Counted from the first letter of the stretch, positions 23,958 to 33,192 are shown. The stretch: 64,000 bases of DNA from Lentzea sp. NBRC 105346 (GCF_030269605.1 NZ_BSTQ01000015.1:62001-126000); one strand, 5' to 3'. Notes: generated by a model not told the origin, from the sequence alone. Made by a program: numbers and translations.

Positions 23958-25220
23958 ATGCCTCTGACCATCGGCGAGCTGGCCCGCGACCTGCGCCTGC
24001 GGGTGCTCGCCGGCGACACCGACCGTCGTGTTGGCTGGGTGCACGGCACCGAGCTGGCCGACCCGACGCCGTTCCTGGAGGGTGGCGAGCTGCTGCTCAC
24101 CACCGGGCTGACGCTCACCGACTTCGAGTCCTATGTGGACCGGCTGGTGCGCGCGGGCGTGGTGGGGCTCGGGTTCGGCACCGGGCTGAGCCATGACACC
24201 GTGCCGCCCGAGCTCATCAGGGCCGCGGAGAAACAGAACCTCGCGTTGCTCGAGGTACCGCGCAAGGTGCCGTTCATCGCGATCAGCAAGGCCGTGTCGC
24301 GCGCGGTCGCGAAGGACGAGTACGCCGCGCTGACCCGCACCAGCGAGGCGCAACGCGCGTTGACCAGGGCGGCGGTGCGCACGGACGGCGTCGCCGCGAC
24401 CGTCCGCAGGCTGGGGCAGTGGATCGACGGCTGGGTGATGCTGCTCGACGCCCACGGCACGGTCGTCCACGGTTTTTCACGCGGACCGGACATCTCCCGC
24501 GAGATCGTCCGGCTCAAGGCGGCGGGAGGGCTGGCCAGCGCGGCGTTCGAGATCGACGGACAGCACGTGTTCCTGCAATTGCTGGGCGCGAAGGCCCGCG
24601 GCTTCCTCGCGGTCGGCACGCCGGACGCGCTGGACGCCGCGGACCGCAGCATCGTGAACACCGCGGCGTCGCTGCTGGCGCTGGCGCTCGCGCAGAGCGA
24701 CGCCGTCGACGCCGCCCAGCGCGAGCTGCGCGCGGCCCAGTTCCGCTTGATGCGCAACGGACTTCACCCCGCGCCACCCGGACCGTTCCGTGTCTTCCTC
24801 ACCGCGCGACCGCCCGAGGACGACGTGTTCTGGGCCGAGGTGGACGGACAGATCGTGGTGCTGGCAAACGACCTTGACGACTACACGGCCGCCTCGTCAC
24901 CCACCCACGATGTCGAGCAGGGGTATCTGGAGGCCCAACGGGCGCAGCACGCCGGCGTCCGCAGGTTCGAGGACAGCGTGATGTCCTTCGTGCCCGACGG
25001 TTTCGCGGAGGCGTTGCTGCGCCCGCTGGACGAGACGTCCCGCGAGGCACTGCGGGTGTGGCTCGCGCACCACGGGCAGTGGGACCCGGCCGCGACCCGC
25101 CTCGGCGTGCACCGGCACACGCTGAAGAACCGCATCCGGCGAGCCGAGGAGCAGCTCGGCCGCTCGCTCGACTCACCGGGTGTGCGTGCGGAGTTGTGGC
25201 TGGCGCTTAACGCCCGCTGA
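23958..25220 (+). CDS. PucR-family transcriptional regulator
   Basis: ATG 23958 starts PLTIGELARDLRLRVLAGD, the standard N-terminus of the PucR domain (1-125). The middle (about 130-290) has a GAF-like sensory stretch, and the C-terminus (about 350-410) carries the CdaR/PucR helix-turn-helix (AATRLGVHRHTLKNRIRRAEEQLG). The 420-residue length is normal. Such regulators activate amine, purine or GABA catabolism in response to the substrate. Its divergent position from gabT strongly suggests that it controls that operon. Confidence 0.9.
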   Translation: MPLTIGELARDLRLRVLAGDTDRRVGWVHGTELADPTPFLEGGELLLTTGLTLTDFESYVDRLVRAGVVGLGFGTGLSHDTVPPELIRAAEKQNLALLEVPRKVPFIAISKAVSRAVAKDEYAALTRTSEAQRALTRAAVRTDGVAATVRRLGQWIDGWVMLLDAHGTVVHGFSRGPDISREIVRLKAAGGLASAAFEIDGQHVFLQLLGAKARGFLAVGTPDALDAADRSIVNTAASLLALALAQSDAVDAAQRELRAAQFRLMRNGLHPAPPGPFRVFLTARPPEDDVFWAEVDGQIVVLANDLDDYTAASSPTHDVEQGYLEAQRAQHAGVRRFEDSVMSFVPDGFAEALLRPLDETSREALRVWLAHHGQWDPAATRLGVHRHTLKNRIRRAEEQLGRSLDSPGVRAELWLALNAR

Positions 25221-26325
25221 TGTGCAGGACCGCGTCGGCCCGGTCGAGCGTCTCCGCGTCGAGTGGGATGTAGCCCGTCATCGGGTCGATGCCGGTGCGC
25301 GTGCGACCGGAGGGCAGCTCGGTGGTCAGGCCCCACGTCGGGATCCGGCTCTGCAGGTCGCCTTCGTAGGTGTCCGCCTCGGGCTCGCCGATCCCGAGGG
25401 TCTCGCTGCTCCCCAGGCTGCCCGCGATGAACGTGTAGCGCTCGCCGACCAGAGCGGACACGATGGCGCCCGCGCTGAACCAGTCGATGTGCATGGGGCC
25501 CAGCTCGAGCGTGCTCGTGCCGCGCTGCAGATGGCGGTTGTGCGCGAACACCAGCGTCGTGCCCCGCCCGGCCTCGATGTCCCGGATGTCGAGGAGGTTC
25601 TCGGCCATGATCGCGTCCCGGACGGCGGACAGGAGCGACCACCGCACCCGGTCCTCGATCTGCTCAGCGGCCTGCTTGTGGTAGCGCAGCATGCCGATAC
25701 CGGCGCTGAGGTGTGTTTTCGCCCGCTGCCACTCGGCGCGGGACGTCGCCGCGATCCGTTCCGGTGCGCGGGCGTACAGCTTGGTGAGCATGTCGTCGGC
25801 GATCACGCGCAGCCGGTCCGCCTCCGCGGAGTCGCCGAGCGAGACGTCCGGATCCATGACCGCTTCCGTGCGCCACCACAGTTCGTCGTCACCGGCGAGG
25901 CCCGCGATATCGACATCGAGCCCGAGGTAGTCGCGGGCGTGTTCGAGGAAACGCCGCGGGCTCGGGGCGTTCATCATCTCCATGGGGCCGTCGAAGCCGT
26001 GGAAGGCCACCCGCTGGTCCGCGGGCCGGTTCTCGTTGTGGGAACGCATCCAGGCGACCAGTTCCCGGTTGGCGTCGAAGTCGCCGAAGTTGTGCGTGAA
26101 GCCTTCCTTCATCACCGCGTCGAGGGTGCCGATGCCCTCCTGGACGAAGTCGTTCACCGCGAGGGCGGCCACGCGATCGGTCTCCAGCGCGATCGACCGG
26201 AAGCCCCGGTCTACGAGCTGGGCGAACAGGTCGTTGCGCAGGCGGGCGTGCGCCGGCTGCCAATGGGCCGGCTCCCCGAACGCCAGCAGGTCACTTGTGG
26301 CGAAGGCTGTGATGTCCTGACTCAT
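25207..26325 (-). CDS. Erythromycin esterase family protein
   Basis: ATG 26325 gives 372 residues (MSQDITAF); the longer frame would read through the operator. The EreA/EreB-like features are LLAFGEPAHW near residue 13-22 (the GExxH motif carrying the catalytic His), SIALETDR near 43-50, and FAHNRHLQRG (about 270-279), with a mainly helical fold. Ere enzymes hydrolyse the macrolactone of 14-membered macrolides, but many environmental homologues have unknown esterase substrates. The gene is divergent from a TioE-like MerR regulator and shares its operator, so it is probably inducible. Resistance is inferred, not shown. Confidence 0.82.
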   Translation of the reverse strand: MSQDITAFATSDLLAFGEPAHWQPAHARLRNDLFAQLVDRGFRSIALETDRVAALAVNDFVQEGIGTLDAVMKEGFTHNFGDFDANRELVAWMRSHNENRPADQRVAFHGFDGPMEMMNAPSPRRFLEHARDYLGLDVDIAGLAGDDELWWRTEAVMDPDVSLGDSAEADRLRVIADDMLTKLYARAPERIAATSRAEWQRAKTHLSAGIGMLRYHKQAAEQIEDRVRWSLLSAVRDAIMAENLLDIRDIEAGRGTTLVFAHNRHLQRGTSTLELGPMHIDWFSAGAIVSALVGERYTFIAGSLGSSETLGIGEPEADTYEGDLQSRIPTWGLTTELPSGRTRTGIDPMTGYIPLDAETLDRADAVLHISGR

Positions 26326-26327
26326 AG

Positions 26328-26405
26328 GTCTCAACCGTATCGTTGAAATTTCGGTTGAGACTTTCACAGCGTTGCTCGGGTACAACTGCGTTAAAGTCTC
26401 AACCG
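26328..26405. promoter_or_regulatory. Three-copy GTCTCAACCG operator between ere-like and MerR genes
   Basis: GTCTCAACCG at 26328-26337 and its exact complement CGGTTGAGAC at 26352-26361 form a 10-bp-arm dyad. A third copy, GTCTCAACCG, at 26396-26405 ends one base before the MerR-gene ATG at 26406. The arrangement lets one regulator cover both divergent promoters. The MerR transcript looks leaderless. Confidence 0.8.
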
Positions 26406-27089
26406 ATGCGACCAGCCGACCTGGCCCGTGAACATGGCCTCTCGACGCAGGCCGTCCGCAACTACGAGCGCGACGGCTTCCTCCCGCCCGCCGAGCGCAC
26501 GCCCAGCGGTTACCGCGTCTACACCGAGGTGCACGCGGCGGCGCTGCGCGCGTTCCTGGCGCTGATTCCCGCGCACGGCCACTCGGCCGCCGGGCAGATC
26601 ATGATCGCGCTGCACGAAGACGAGCCCGACACCGCGTTGACGATCATCGACCGAAGCCACCTGCAGTTGCTCCGCGACCGCGAAACCCTTGACACGGTGC
26701 GGAAAGCGGTGGGGCACCTGACCGGCGACACACCGGAGCACTCCGCGATCCCGCGGACCATCGGCGAGCTCGCCCACCTGCTCCGCGTCACCCCGGCGAC
26801 CCTGCGCAAGTGGGAGGAGGCCGGCATCCTCACCCCGGAACGGGACCGGCGCACCGGATATCGCGTCTACCGCGCGGACGACGTCCGCGACGCCGAGCTG
26901 GCCCACCTGCTGCGGCGCGGCGGCTATCCGCTGGGCCGCATCGCCACCGTGGTCGAGCAGATCCGGACGGCCGGTGGCACGGACACGTTGTCGAACGCGC
27001 TGGACGAATGGCAGCGCAGGCTCACCGCGCGGGGGCTCGCCATGCTCGGCGGGGCGGCCGCGCTCGAACGTTATCTAGACCGGTACTGA
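26406..27089 (+). CDS. MerR-type regulator with two HTH domains (TioE-like)
   Basis: ATG 26406 is taken because it directly follows the operator; an upstream in-frame start at 26343 would read through it. The 227-residue protein has two MerR helix-turn-helix units: residues 1-70 (MRPADLAREHGLSTQAVRNYERDGFLPPAERTPSGYRVY) and about 118-185 (TIGELAHLLRVTPATLRKWEEAGILTPERDRRTGYRVY). Tandem MerR domains are typical of the TioE group near resistance genes. The C-terminus is short, leaving little room for a ligand domain. It probably represses both itself and the ere-like gene through the three half-sites. Confidence 0.85.
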   Translation: MRPADLAREHGLSTQAVRNYERDGFLPPAERTPSGYRVYTEVHAAALRAFLALIPAHGHSAAGQIMIALHEDEPDTALTIIDRSHLQLLRDRETLDTVRKAVGHLTGDTPEHSAIPRTIGELAHLLRVTPATLRKWEEAGILTPERDRRTGYRVYRADDVRDAELAHLLRRGGYPLGRIATVVEQIRTAGGTDTLSNALDEWQRRLTARGLAMLGGAAALERYLDRY

Positions 27090-27857
27090 AAGCGTTGCGG
27101 TGTAACCGGAGTTGACGTCACCGGTGATCACGGCGAGCTGCTGGTCGTGGCCGTTGCGGAACACCATGTCGGTGTCCAGGCTGGTCCGCGCGAGGTTGCG
27201 CACGCTCTGCGTGTACCCGGTGGTGCCATAGACGGTCTTGCAGACGTTCTCGGGGAACGCGAGTTGCGAGGTGGTGATCTTGTTGCCCGCCTTGGTCGCC
27301 TCGGCCAGCGACGGGTACACCTCGAAGTGGACATGCGGCCAGCGGCCGGAGTAGGCGGCCGGGAAGATGCTGGTGAAGGTGACCTTGCCCGACGAATCGG
27401 CCTCCTGGACGCCGCGCAGGTAGTTCTCGTTCGTGATGCCCTGCGAGTACATCGAGTACCGGCCGTCGATGTCGCAGTGCCACAGGTAGACGGCCGCGCC
27501 CGCGTACGGCTTGCAGCCGTCGGACGTGTTCTGGACGGTCAGCTCGATCTTCAGTGGCACGCCCTCGGCGGTGGCGGAGCCGGTGCCGAAGCTGCTGCGG
27601 ATGTCGCTGCGCACGATCCCGCTCCGCGTCAGGATGTTCGGCCCGTTCGAGCCGTCGCCGGGGTAGGGGCCCGCGGTCTCCTGGGGGATTGCGTTCGAGC
27701 ACGTTCCCGCGGCGGTCGTGGTCGAGGTGGTCGTCGCGGGGGTGCCGCAGGCGACCAGGGTGGTCAGCCCGGCGCCGCCGAGCAGGGTGAGTGCCCGGCG
27801 GCGGTCGAGGAGAGTGCGCAGGTCGAACTGCAGACCCCTGTTATGGATGGGTGTCAT
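27075..27857 (-). CDS. Secreted lipoprotein of the intradiol ring-cleavage dioxygenase family
   Basis: The 260-residue protein has an N-terminal export signal with an RRR motif and ends the hydrophobic stretch with LVACG, a lipobox, followed by a Thr/Ser-rich linker. The core has intradiol dioxygenase marks: ETAGPYP (about 60-66), AAVYLWHCDIDGRYSMY (the Tyr ligand region) and GRWPHVHFEVY (two His ligands of non-haem Fe(III)). Extracellular relatives cleave catechols or aromatic compounds released from plant material. The 3' end overlaps the MerR gene tail by 15 bases. Substrate not determinable. Confidence 0.85.
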   Translation of the reverse strand: MTPIHNRGLQFDLRTLLDRRRALTLLGGAGLTTLVACGTPATTTSTTTAAGTCSNAIPQETAGPYPGDGSNGPNILTRSGIVRSDIRSSFGTGSATAEGVPLKIELTVQNTSDGCKPYAGAAVYLWHCDIDGRYSMYSQGITNENYLRGVQEADSSGKVTFTSIFPAAYSGRWPHVHFEVYPSLAEATKAGNKITTSQLAFPENVCKTVYGTTGYTQSVRNLARTSLDTDMVFRNGHDQQLAVITGDVNSGYTATLSVPV

Positions 27858-27905
27858 GGGAACCAGCGTGCGGCCGGTTCCTGTGAGCCGCCTGTGGAGC
27901 GGCTG

Positions 27906-30260
27906 TCAGGTCAGGGTGAGCAGCACGGTGCTGTGCCCGTGTCGGGGTTTGAGCTTCAGCACCGTGCCGCCGAACGAGCCGGGCGCGCTGTGCGTCGTCC
28001 AGCCCGTGTCCTGACCGCGCAGCTGCTCGATCGACGACGACGGAAGAGGCTTGCCGTCGATCAGCACCCGCTTGACGTTCGCCGGGATGAGGAGCTGTGA
28101 CTCGTCCGGGGCGCCGTGCAGCATGACGACCAGGTGGTCGCCGAACCGCGCGGTGCGCAGCGCGCTGAACGTTCCGGTCGCGTCGGGGGAGACGACCCAC
28201 CCGGCGCGATCCGTGCGGTCCAGGTCGTTGACACCCCACGGCTTCGCCCACACGTCCGGTGTGCGGAAGTTCAGGGGTGCCACCGACCCGGCCCGTAGGT
28301 AGAGCGGGAACTCGTCCAGAGTGGACAGCCGGGTGACGTGCCGTCCGCCCTCGACGACCGTGCCGGCGAACAGATCGACCCACTTACCGGGCGGCAAGTA
28401 AACGTCCACCGGGGTCGGCTGACCCGCCGCGCCGTCGGCCTCCGCGCGGTCCGCGGTCACCGGCGCGGCCAGCAGGTCGGGACCGACCATGAACTGCTGG
28501 TCGGCCTTCCACGCTTCCGCGTCCGACGGGTACTGGAACGCCATCGGCTGCGTGATCGGTGTGCCGTCGCGCGAAGCTTGCCGGGCCGCCCGATACAGGT
28601 AGGGGAACAGCTCGTAGTGCAGCACGGCGGCCCGCCGGAACCGCTCGAACGTCGCCGGGTCGTACACCCACGGCGTCGAGTTGCGGCCCGAGCTGCCGAC
28701 CTGGAACACCGGCGATACCGCCGACATCTGCGACCACCGCACGAAGAGCGACTCCGACGGTCCGCCGCCGAGATTGCGGTACCCGCCGGTGTCCGAGCCC
28801 TGCACGGGGTGCCCGGAGATCCACGAGTTGATCCCGCGCCGCACCGAGAGACGCAGCCCGTCGAAGCTCATGTCCGCGTCGGCCTGCCAGAACCCGCGCA
28901 GCTGCGTCGGCATCCCGTCGCCGCCCGCGCGGAACAGCGTCGTGTAGTTGTCGCCGTGCACCTTGCGCAACATGCGAACGACGGATTCCGCGTACAGCAA
29001 CGGGTACTGGTTGTGGATCAACGTCCCGGGCCCGCCCTGGAACGTCGACTCCTCGAAGTTGTGCTCCTCGCCGCGGTCGCCCTTGACCATGTTCACGCCC
29101 ATGCGGAACACGGCTTCGAGCTTGGCCTCGTAGTGCGCCCGCGCCACCGGGTTCGTGAGATCGATGTCCCACACGTTGGTGCGGTCCGACTGCACGAAGG
29201 AGCCGGCCGGGTAGTCGTGCGGGCACTCCTTGCCGTCCGACATCTTCGACAGGAACGGCGCCACCCACACGCCGAGGTTCACGCCACGGGACCTCATCCA
29301 GTCGATCGTGCCCTGCGCGTCCGGGTACATCGTCTTGTCGAACTTCAACGCGCCGATGCACGCGTAAGTCGGCCGCGCCCCGACCGGCCCCTGCTCCCAC
29401 GGGTTGTCGACCCACAGCGTGTCCAGCGGCACGCCCCGCTGCTGGAACTGCGTGACGTCCTCGACGATCTCGTCGGAGTGGTTGTACTTGTCGCGCCACT
29501 TCGTCAACGCCAGCTGGCGCGGTGGCGGCAAGGTCGGTAGTCCGACTCGCTTGAAGTACGCCGAGTTCACCTGCGCCGGTGAACCCGAGTAGACCTCGTA
29601 GTCGATTCTCCCGGTCTTGAAGCACAGCTGGATCCGATCCGGCACGCCGTACTTCACCGGACACGGAGCCGGCTTGTCGTTGCAGTGGTTGTCTTCCACG
29701 GCACCGGGAAACGCGGTGCGGCCGATCGCCTTGGTGTCGGCGTAGACGCCGTACCCGGCGCTGCTGATGAAGAACGTGCTGGGCGCGCCGTTCTTGTTGC
29801 ACTTGCCGAAGGTCGAGGCGCCGACGAAGACCGCCTTGTTCAGCAGCACCTTGCCGCGCAGGTCGACGAACATCGTGTGCGCGCCGCCGCCGAGGTAGTG
29901 CTCGTCGAGCGAGCCCGGGAGCGAGGTGAACACCTGCGCCACACCGGTGTCCGGCCGGAACGTCGTGCCGACCCGCAGCCCGCGCGGGGTGCGCGTCACC
30001 ACGACGTCGGCGACGCGACCGGGGTCGCTGGTGGCGACGACGTACTTGAAGCCGTGCGGAACCCGGTGCTGCGACACGAGATCCGTCAGCCGGTGCTCGG
30101 TCCCGTCGGCCGTCCGGAAGCCCGACTCGCGCTGGCCGGTCTTGCCGAGGTCCAGCTGGAACGGCGAGGGCCGGACGTCCCAGCCGCGGCCCGCCGAAGC
30201 GACCGGGGGCGCGGCGGCGAGACCGGCGCACAGCAACAGCAGTGCCAGCACGATCCTCAT
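27906..30260 (-). CDS. Secreted GH31-family glycoside hydrolase
   Basis: ATG 30260 overlaps the GH28 stop (ATGA) and begins a Sec signal (MRIVLALLLLCAGLAAAPPVASA). The 784-residue protein has the GH31 N-terminal beta-sandwich, then the barrel with LDTLWVDNPW, LGVWVAPF, NMVKGDRGEEHNF (nucleophile Asp in KGD region), and ISGHPVQGSDTGGY, WSQMSAVSPVFQVGSSG typical of clan GH-D enzymes, and a C-terminal beta region. GH31 covers alpha-glucosidases, alpha-xylosidases and alpha-galactosidases; with two GH28 genes upstream a role on pectic or xyloglucan side chains is likely. It is the last gene of the operon. Confidence 0.85.
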   Translation of the reverse strand: MRIVLALLLLCAGLAAAPPVASAGRGWDVRPSPFQLDLGKTGQRESGFRTADGTEHRLTDLVSQHRVPHGFKYVVATSDPGRVADVVVTRTPRGLRVGTTFRPDTGVAQVFTSLPGSLDEHYLGGGAHTMFVDLRGKVLLNKAVFVGASTFGKCNKNGAPSTFFISSAGYGVYADTKAIGRTAFPGAVEDNHCNDKPAPCPVKYGVPDRIQLCFKTGRIDYEVYSGSPAQVNSAYFKRVGLPTLPPPRQLALTKWRDKYNHSDEIVEDVTQFQQRGVPLDTLWVDNPWEQGPVGARPTYACIGALKFDKTMYPDAQGTIDWMRSRGVNLGVWVAPFLSKMSDGKECPHDYPAGSFVQSDRTNVWDIDLTNPVARAHYEAKLEAVFRMGVNMVKGDRGEEHNFEESTFQGGPGTLIHNQYPLLYAESVVRMLRKVHGDNYTTLFRAGGDGMPTQLRGFWQADADMSFDGLRLSVRRGINSWISGHPVQGSDTGGYRNLGGGPSESLFVRWSQMSAVSPVFQVGSSGRNSTPWVYDPATFERFRRAAVLHYELFPYLYRAARQASRDGTPITQPMAFQYPSDAEAWKADQQFMVGPDLLAAPVTADRAEADGAAGQPTPVDVYLPPGKWVDLFAGTVVEGGRHVTRLSTLDEFPLYLRAGSVAPLNFRTPDVWAKPWGVNDLDRTDRAGWVVSPDATGTFSALRTARFGDHLVVMLHGAPDESQLLIPANVKRVLIDGKPLPSSSIEQLRGQDTGWTTHSAPGSFGGTVLKLKPRHGHSTVLLTLT

Positions 30261-31630
30261 GCGGGCTGCCCGTTGATCGTGGTGTTCCGGAACACCAGGC
30301 CGTCGGTGTTGGAGATGACGTTGGGCTGGGTGATGTTCGCGAACGTGCTGTTGGTGATCTGCACGTCCCGGATGTGGCTCTGTTCGAACCCGGTGAAGGA
30401 CGCGGCGATCCGGCCGCCGTCGATGACCATGCCGTCGACGGTGATGTCGTCGATCTTCGGGAAGAAGCCCTTGGTGCCGCCGTTCTGGTAGAACATCGAC
30501 ACGAACAGGATCTCCCGTTCGACGCCCCAGCCCTTGAAGTTCTTCAGGTGGATGTCCCGCACGTAGCCGCCGCGGTCCTGGTTCGTCTTGACGTACAGCG
30601 CGTGCTTGATCGGGTAGCGGCCGGGGAAGTCCGGCGAGTTGATCAGGCAGTCGCGCGCGAAGATCTTCTCGATGCCGCCGGACATCTCGCTGCCCACGGT
30701 GATTCCACCCCAGCGCCCGGAGAACCTGCAGCGCTCCACCACCACGTGGGTGGTCGGGATGCCGACCCGCCGTCCGTCGGCATCCCGACCTGACTTCGCC
30801 ACAACACAGTCGTCGTTCGTGTTGAAGCGAGAGTCGGCCACGTAGGCGTAGCTGCACGAGTCGAGGTCGACGCCGTCGCCCTGCGAGTTCGTGCTGTACA
30901 CCTCGAGGTTGCGGATGGTGATGTTCTGCGAGAACACCATGTGGCACGACCACATGGCCGGGTTCTTGACGAGCAGGTTCTCGATGAGGATGTTGCGGCA
31001 CCGGAAGAACTGGATGAGGTTGGGCCGCAGGTTCTTGCCCGGACCCATGATCCGTTGCTCGACCGGGACGCCGTCCTCGCCCATCTTGCGCAGCTCGGGC
31101 GTCGCGCCGGCCCGCCACTCGGGCCAGGGGCCGTTGGGCCCGTCACCGTCGATCGTGCCGGGCCCGGTGACCGCGATGTCGCACTGCTCGAACGCGTAGA
31201 TGAACGCCTGGTAGTTGTAGCAGAGCGTGCCCTCCCACCGCGTCAGCACGAGCGGCAGGTAGTCGTTCGGGTCGGTGCTGAACTTCAGCGTCGCCCCTGC
31301 GGCGACATGGAGCTCCACATTGGACAGCAGCCGGATGCCGCCGGTGAGGAACGTGCCCGCGGGCACGACAACACGTCCCCCACCGGCCCGGTGACACGCC
31401 GTGATGGCGTGGTAGATGGCCTCGGTGTTCTTGGTGGTCCCGTCCCCTTTGGCGCCGTACGCCGTGATGTCGAAGTCGCGTTTGCGGAACTTCGGCGGCC
31501 GGATGTGCGCCAGGATCCGCGGCACCTCACGCCACGGATCCGGTGCGGCCTCGCCGATTCCCGGCGTCAGCAGGACACCGGCCGCGACCAGACCGGACAC
31601 GCGGGCGAAGTCTCTTCGAGACAGGGGCAC
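30257..31630 (-). CDS. Tat-secreted GH28 polygalacturonase-like enzyme
   Basis: GTG 31630 follows TGAGGAGC. Residues 1-28 (PLSRRDFARVSGLVAAGVLLTPG) are a Tat signal. The 457-residue right-handed beta-helix starts DFDITAYGAKGDGTTKNTEAI, the GH28 signature, and carries NTNDDCVVAKSGRD (the catalytic Asp cluster) and TVGSEMSGGI (the His-Gly motif position replaced by Glu-Met). The pattern with GSEMSGG rather than GHGxS is seen in exo-acting and rhamnogalacturonan-active GH28 members. It sits between a second GH28 and GH31 in one operon. Confidence 0.88.
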   Translation of the reverse strand: MPLSRRDFARVSGLVAAGVLLTPGIGEAAPDPWREVPRILAHIRPPKFRKRDFDITAYGAKGDGTTKNTEAIYHAITACHRAGGGRVVVPAGTFLTGGIRLLSNVELHVAAGATLKFSTDPNDYLPLVLTRWEGTLCYNYQAFIYAFEQCDIAVTGPGTIDGDGPNGPWPEWRAGATPELRKMGEDGVPVEQRIMGPGKNLRPNLIQFFRCRNILIENLLVKNPAMWSCHMVFSQNITIRNLEVYSTNSQGDGVDLDSCSYAYVADSRFNTNDDCVVAKSGRDADGRRVGIPTTHVVVERCRFSGRWGGITVGSEMSGGIEKIFARDCLINSPDFPGRYPIKHALYVKTNQDRGGYVRDIHLKNFKGWGVEREILFVSMFYQNGGTKGFFPKIDDITVDGMVIDGGRIAASFTGFEQSHIRDVQITNSTFANITQPNVISNTDGLVFRNTTINGQPA

Positions 31631-31640
31631 GGGACGCTCC

Positions 31641-33044
31641 TCAGGCGGGCTTGCCGTTGATGGTGACGTTCGTGAACTGGGTGCCGTCGGCGTTCTTCAC
31701 CGAGGGCTTCGCGGTGGTGACGTTGGTGAAGGCGCTGTTCGCGATGGTCACGTTCTTGATGTGGGACTCGGACAGGCCGTCCAGCGTGACCGCGGTCTTC
31801 TTCACCCCGTTGACGGTGAAGTTCTCCGCGGTGATGTTCTGCACCTTGGGGTTCACGATCGGGCCGTAGCCGGGACCGGTGAGGCTGTAGTTCAGCGTCA
31901 CCATGATCGCCTCGCGGTCGACGTCGCTCGCCTTGATCCGCCGCGCGTGGATGTTCTCGACCGTGCCGCCGCGCCGCTTGTTCGTCTTGATGTACAGCAC
32001 GTGGAACGGCTTGTAGGACGAGCCCTTCTTCACCGTGCAGTCCTGGAAGAACACGTTGCGCACGCCGCCGGACATCTCGGAGCCGGCCGTGAGCGCGCCC
32101 CAGCGGCCCTCGAACGAGCAGTTCTCGATCACGATGTTCTCGCTGGCCACGCCGACCCGCCGGCCGTCGATGTCGCGGCCCGCCTTGATCGCGATGCCGT
32201 CGTCGCCGGTGTCGAACCGGCAGCCGGTGATGTGGACGTACTGCGAGGCCTCGGGGTCGCAGCCGTCGACCATGCCGCCGCGGCTGTAGATGAAGATGTT
32301 GCGGACCGTCACGTTCGTGCAGAGCACCGGGTGGACATTCCACATCGCCGAGTTCCTGAGGTTCACGCCCTCGATGAGAATGTTCTTGCACTCGTAGAGC
32401 TGCACCATGTTCGGCTTGAGGTAGTGCCCCATGCCGAACTTCCGCTCGGTGACCGGCTTGTTGTCCAGCGCCTGCTTCTGCAGCGACTGCCAGTCCGGGT
32501 CGCGCTTGCCGTCGTAGTCGAACCACGGGCCGGACGGTCCCTGGCCGTCGATCGTGCCGGAGCCGGTGATCGCGACGTTCTCCTGCTTGCGGGCGTAGAT
32601 GAACGGCGAGAAGTTCATGCACTCGATTCCCTGCCAGCGCGTGTACACCAGCGGGAAGTCCTTGGGGTCGGTGCTGAACTTGATCGTGGCACCCTTGTCG
32701 ATCACCAGGTTCACGTTGCTGAGCAAGGTGATCGCGCCGGTGAGGAAGCTACCGGCGGGCACGACGACCTGGCCGCCACCGGCCTTGTTGCACGCCTCGA
32801 TGGCCTTGCGGAACGCCTCGGTGTTCTTGGTCTTTCCATCTCCCTTGGCGCCATAGGCCGTGATGTCGAACTTGGCGCTCGGGAACGTCGGCGGCTTGAT
32901 CTTCGCCAGGATGTCGGGAACCTGGTCCCACGGGGAGGCCGGTGCCGCGTGTGCTGTTTCGACGATCGTGCTGGACAGCAGCGCCGCTCCCGCGGCCGCG
33001 CCCGTGAGCTTGATGAAGTCGCGACGGGAGTGCCAGATGGCCAT
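31641..33044 (-). CDS. Tat-secreted GH28 polygalacturonase-like enzyme (operon leader)
   Basis: ATG 33044 follows GAAAGGACGG. The Tat signal HSRRDFIKLTGAAAGAALL is followed by PASPWDQVPDILAKIKPPTFP and the GH28 signature KFDITAYGAKGDGKTKNTEAF. Catalytic-region motifs are RFDTGDDGIAIKAGRD and TAGSEMSGGV. It is 467 residues and paralogous to the next gene, with which it shares most of its motif order, so the pair arose by duplication. Together they may provide endo and exo activities. The operator-like palindrome at 33104-33126 lies upstream. Confidence 0.9.
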   Translation of the reverse strand: MAIWHSRRDFIKLTGAAAGAALLSSTIVETAHAAPASPWDQVPDILAKIKPPTFPSAKFDITAYGAKGDGKTKNTEAFRKAIEACNKAGGGQVVVPAGSFLTGAITLLSNVNLVIDKGATIKFSTDPKDFPLVYTRWQGIECMNFSPFIYARKQENVAITGSGTIDGQGPSGPWFDYDGKRDPDWQSLQKQALDNKPVTERKFGMGHYLKPNMVQLYECKNILIEGVNLRNSAMWNVHPVLCTNVTVRNIFIYSRGGMVDGCDPEASQYVHITGCRFDTGDDGIAIKAGRDIDGRRVGVASENIVIENCSFEGRWGALTAGSEMSGGVRNVFFQDCTVKKGSSYKPFHVLYIKTNKRRGGTVENIHARRIKASDVDREAIMVTLNYSLTGPGYGPIVNPKVQNITAENFTVNGVKKTAVTLDGLSESHIKNVTIANSAFTNVTTAKPSVKNADGTQFTNVTINGKPA

Positions 33045-33103
33045 CGGGGCCGTCCTTTCGCCACAAACGGCATGCGGGTGTTACAGCTGCTGCGGCGGCG
33101 GCG

Positions 33104-33126
33104 TGAAAAGGTTGAAAACCTTTTCA
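33104..33126. promoter_or_regulatory. 23-bp palindromic operator of the GH28-GH28-GH31 operon
   Basis: TGAAAAGGTT and AACCTTTTCA form perfect 10-bp arms around a 3-base spacer (GAA). The site lies about 60 bp upstream of the GH28 ATG and about 67 bp upstream of the divergent regulator at 33193. Neither the TrmB-type regulator nor a LacI protein can be assigned to it from sequence alone. Confidence 0.7.
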
Positions 33127-33192
33127 GGTGACAGGTCTACACCTGCTTTTGGCCCCGCGTCAATGGGTGCGTGCTGTCGGCATACTGTTCGG

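Noticed and set aside
31416..33131. 571-codon plus-strand frame over the GH28 gene
   Set aside because: Antisense shadow of a gene with clear Tat signal and GH28 motifs.
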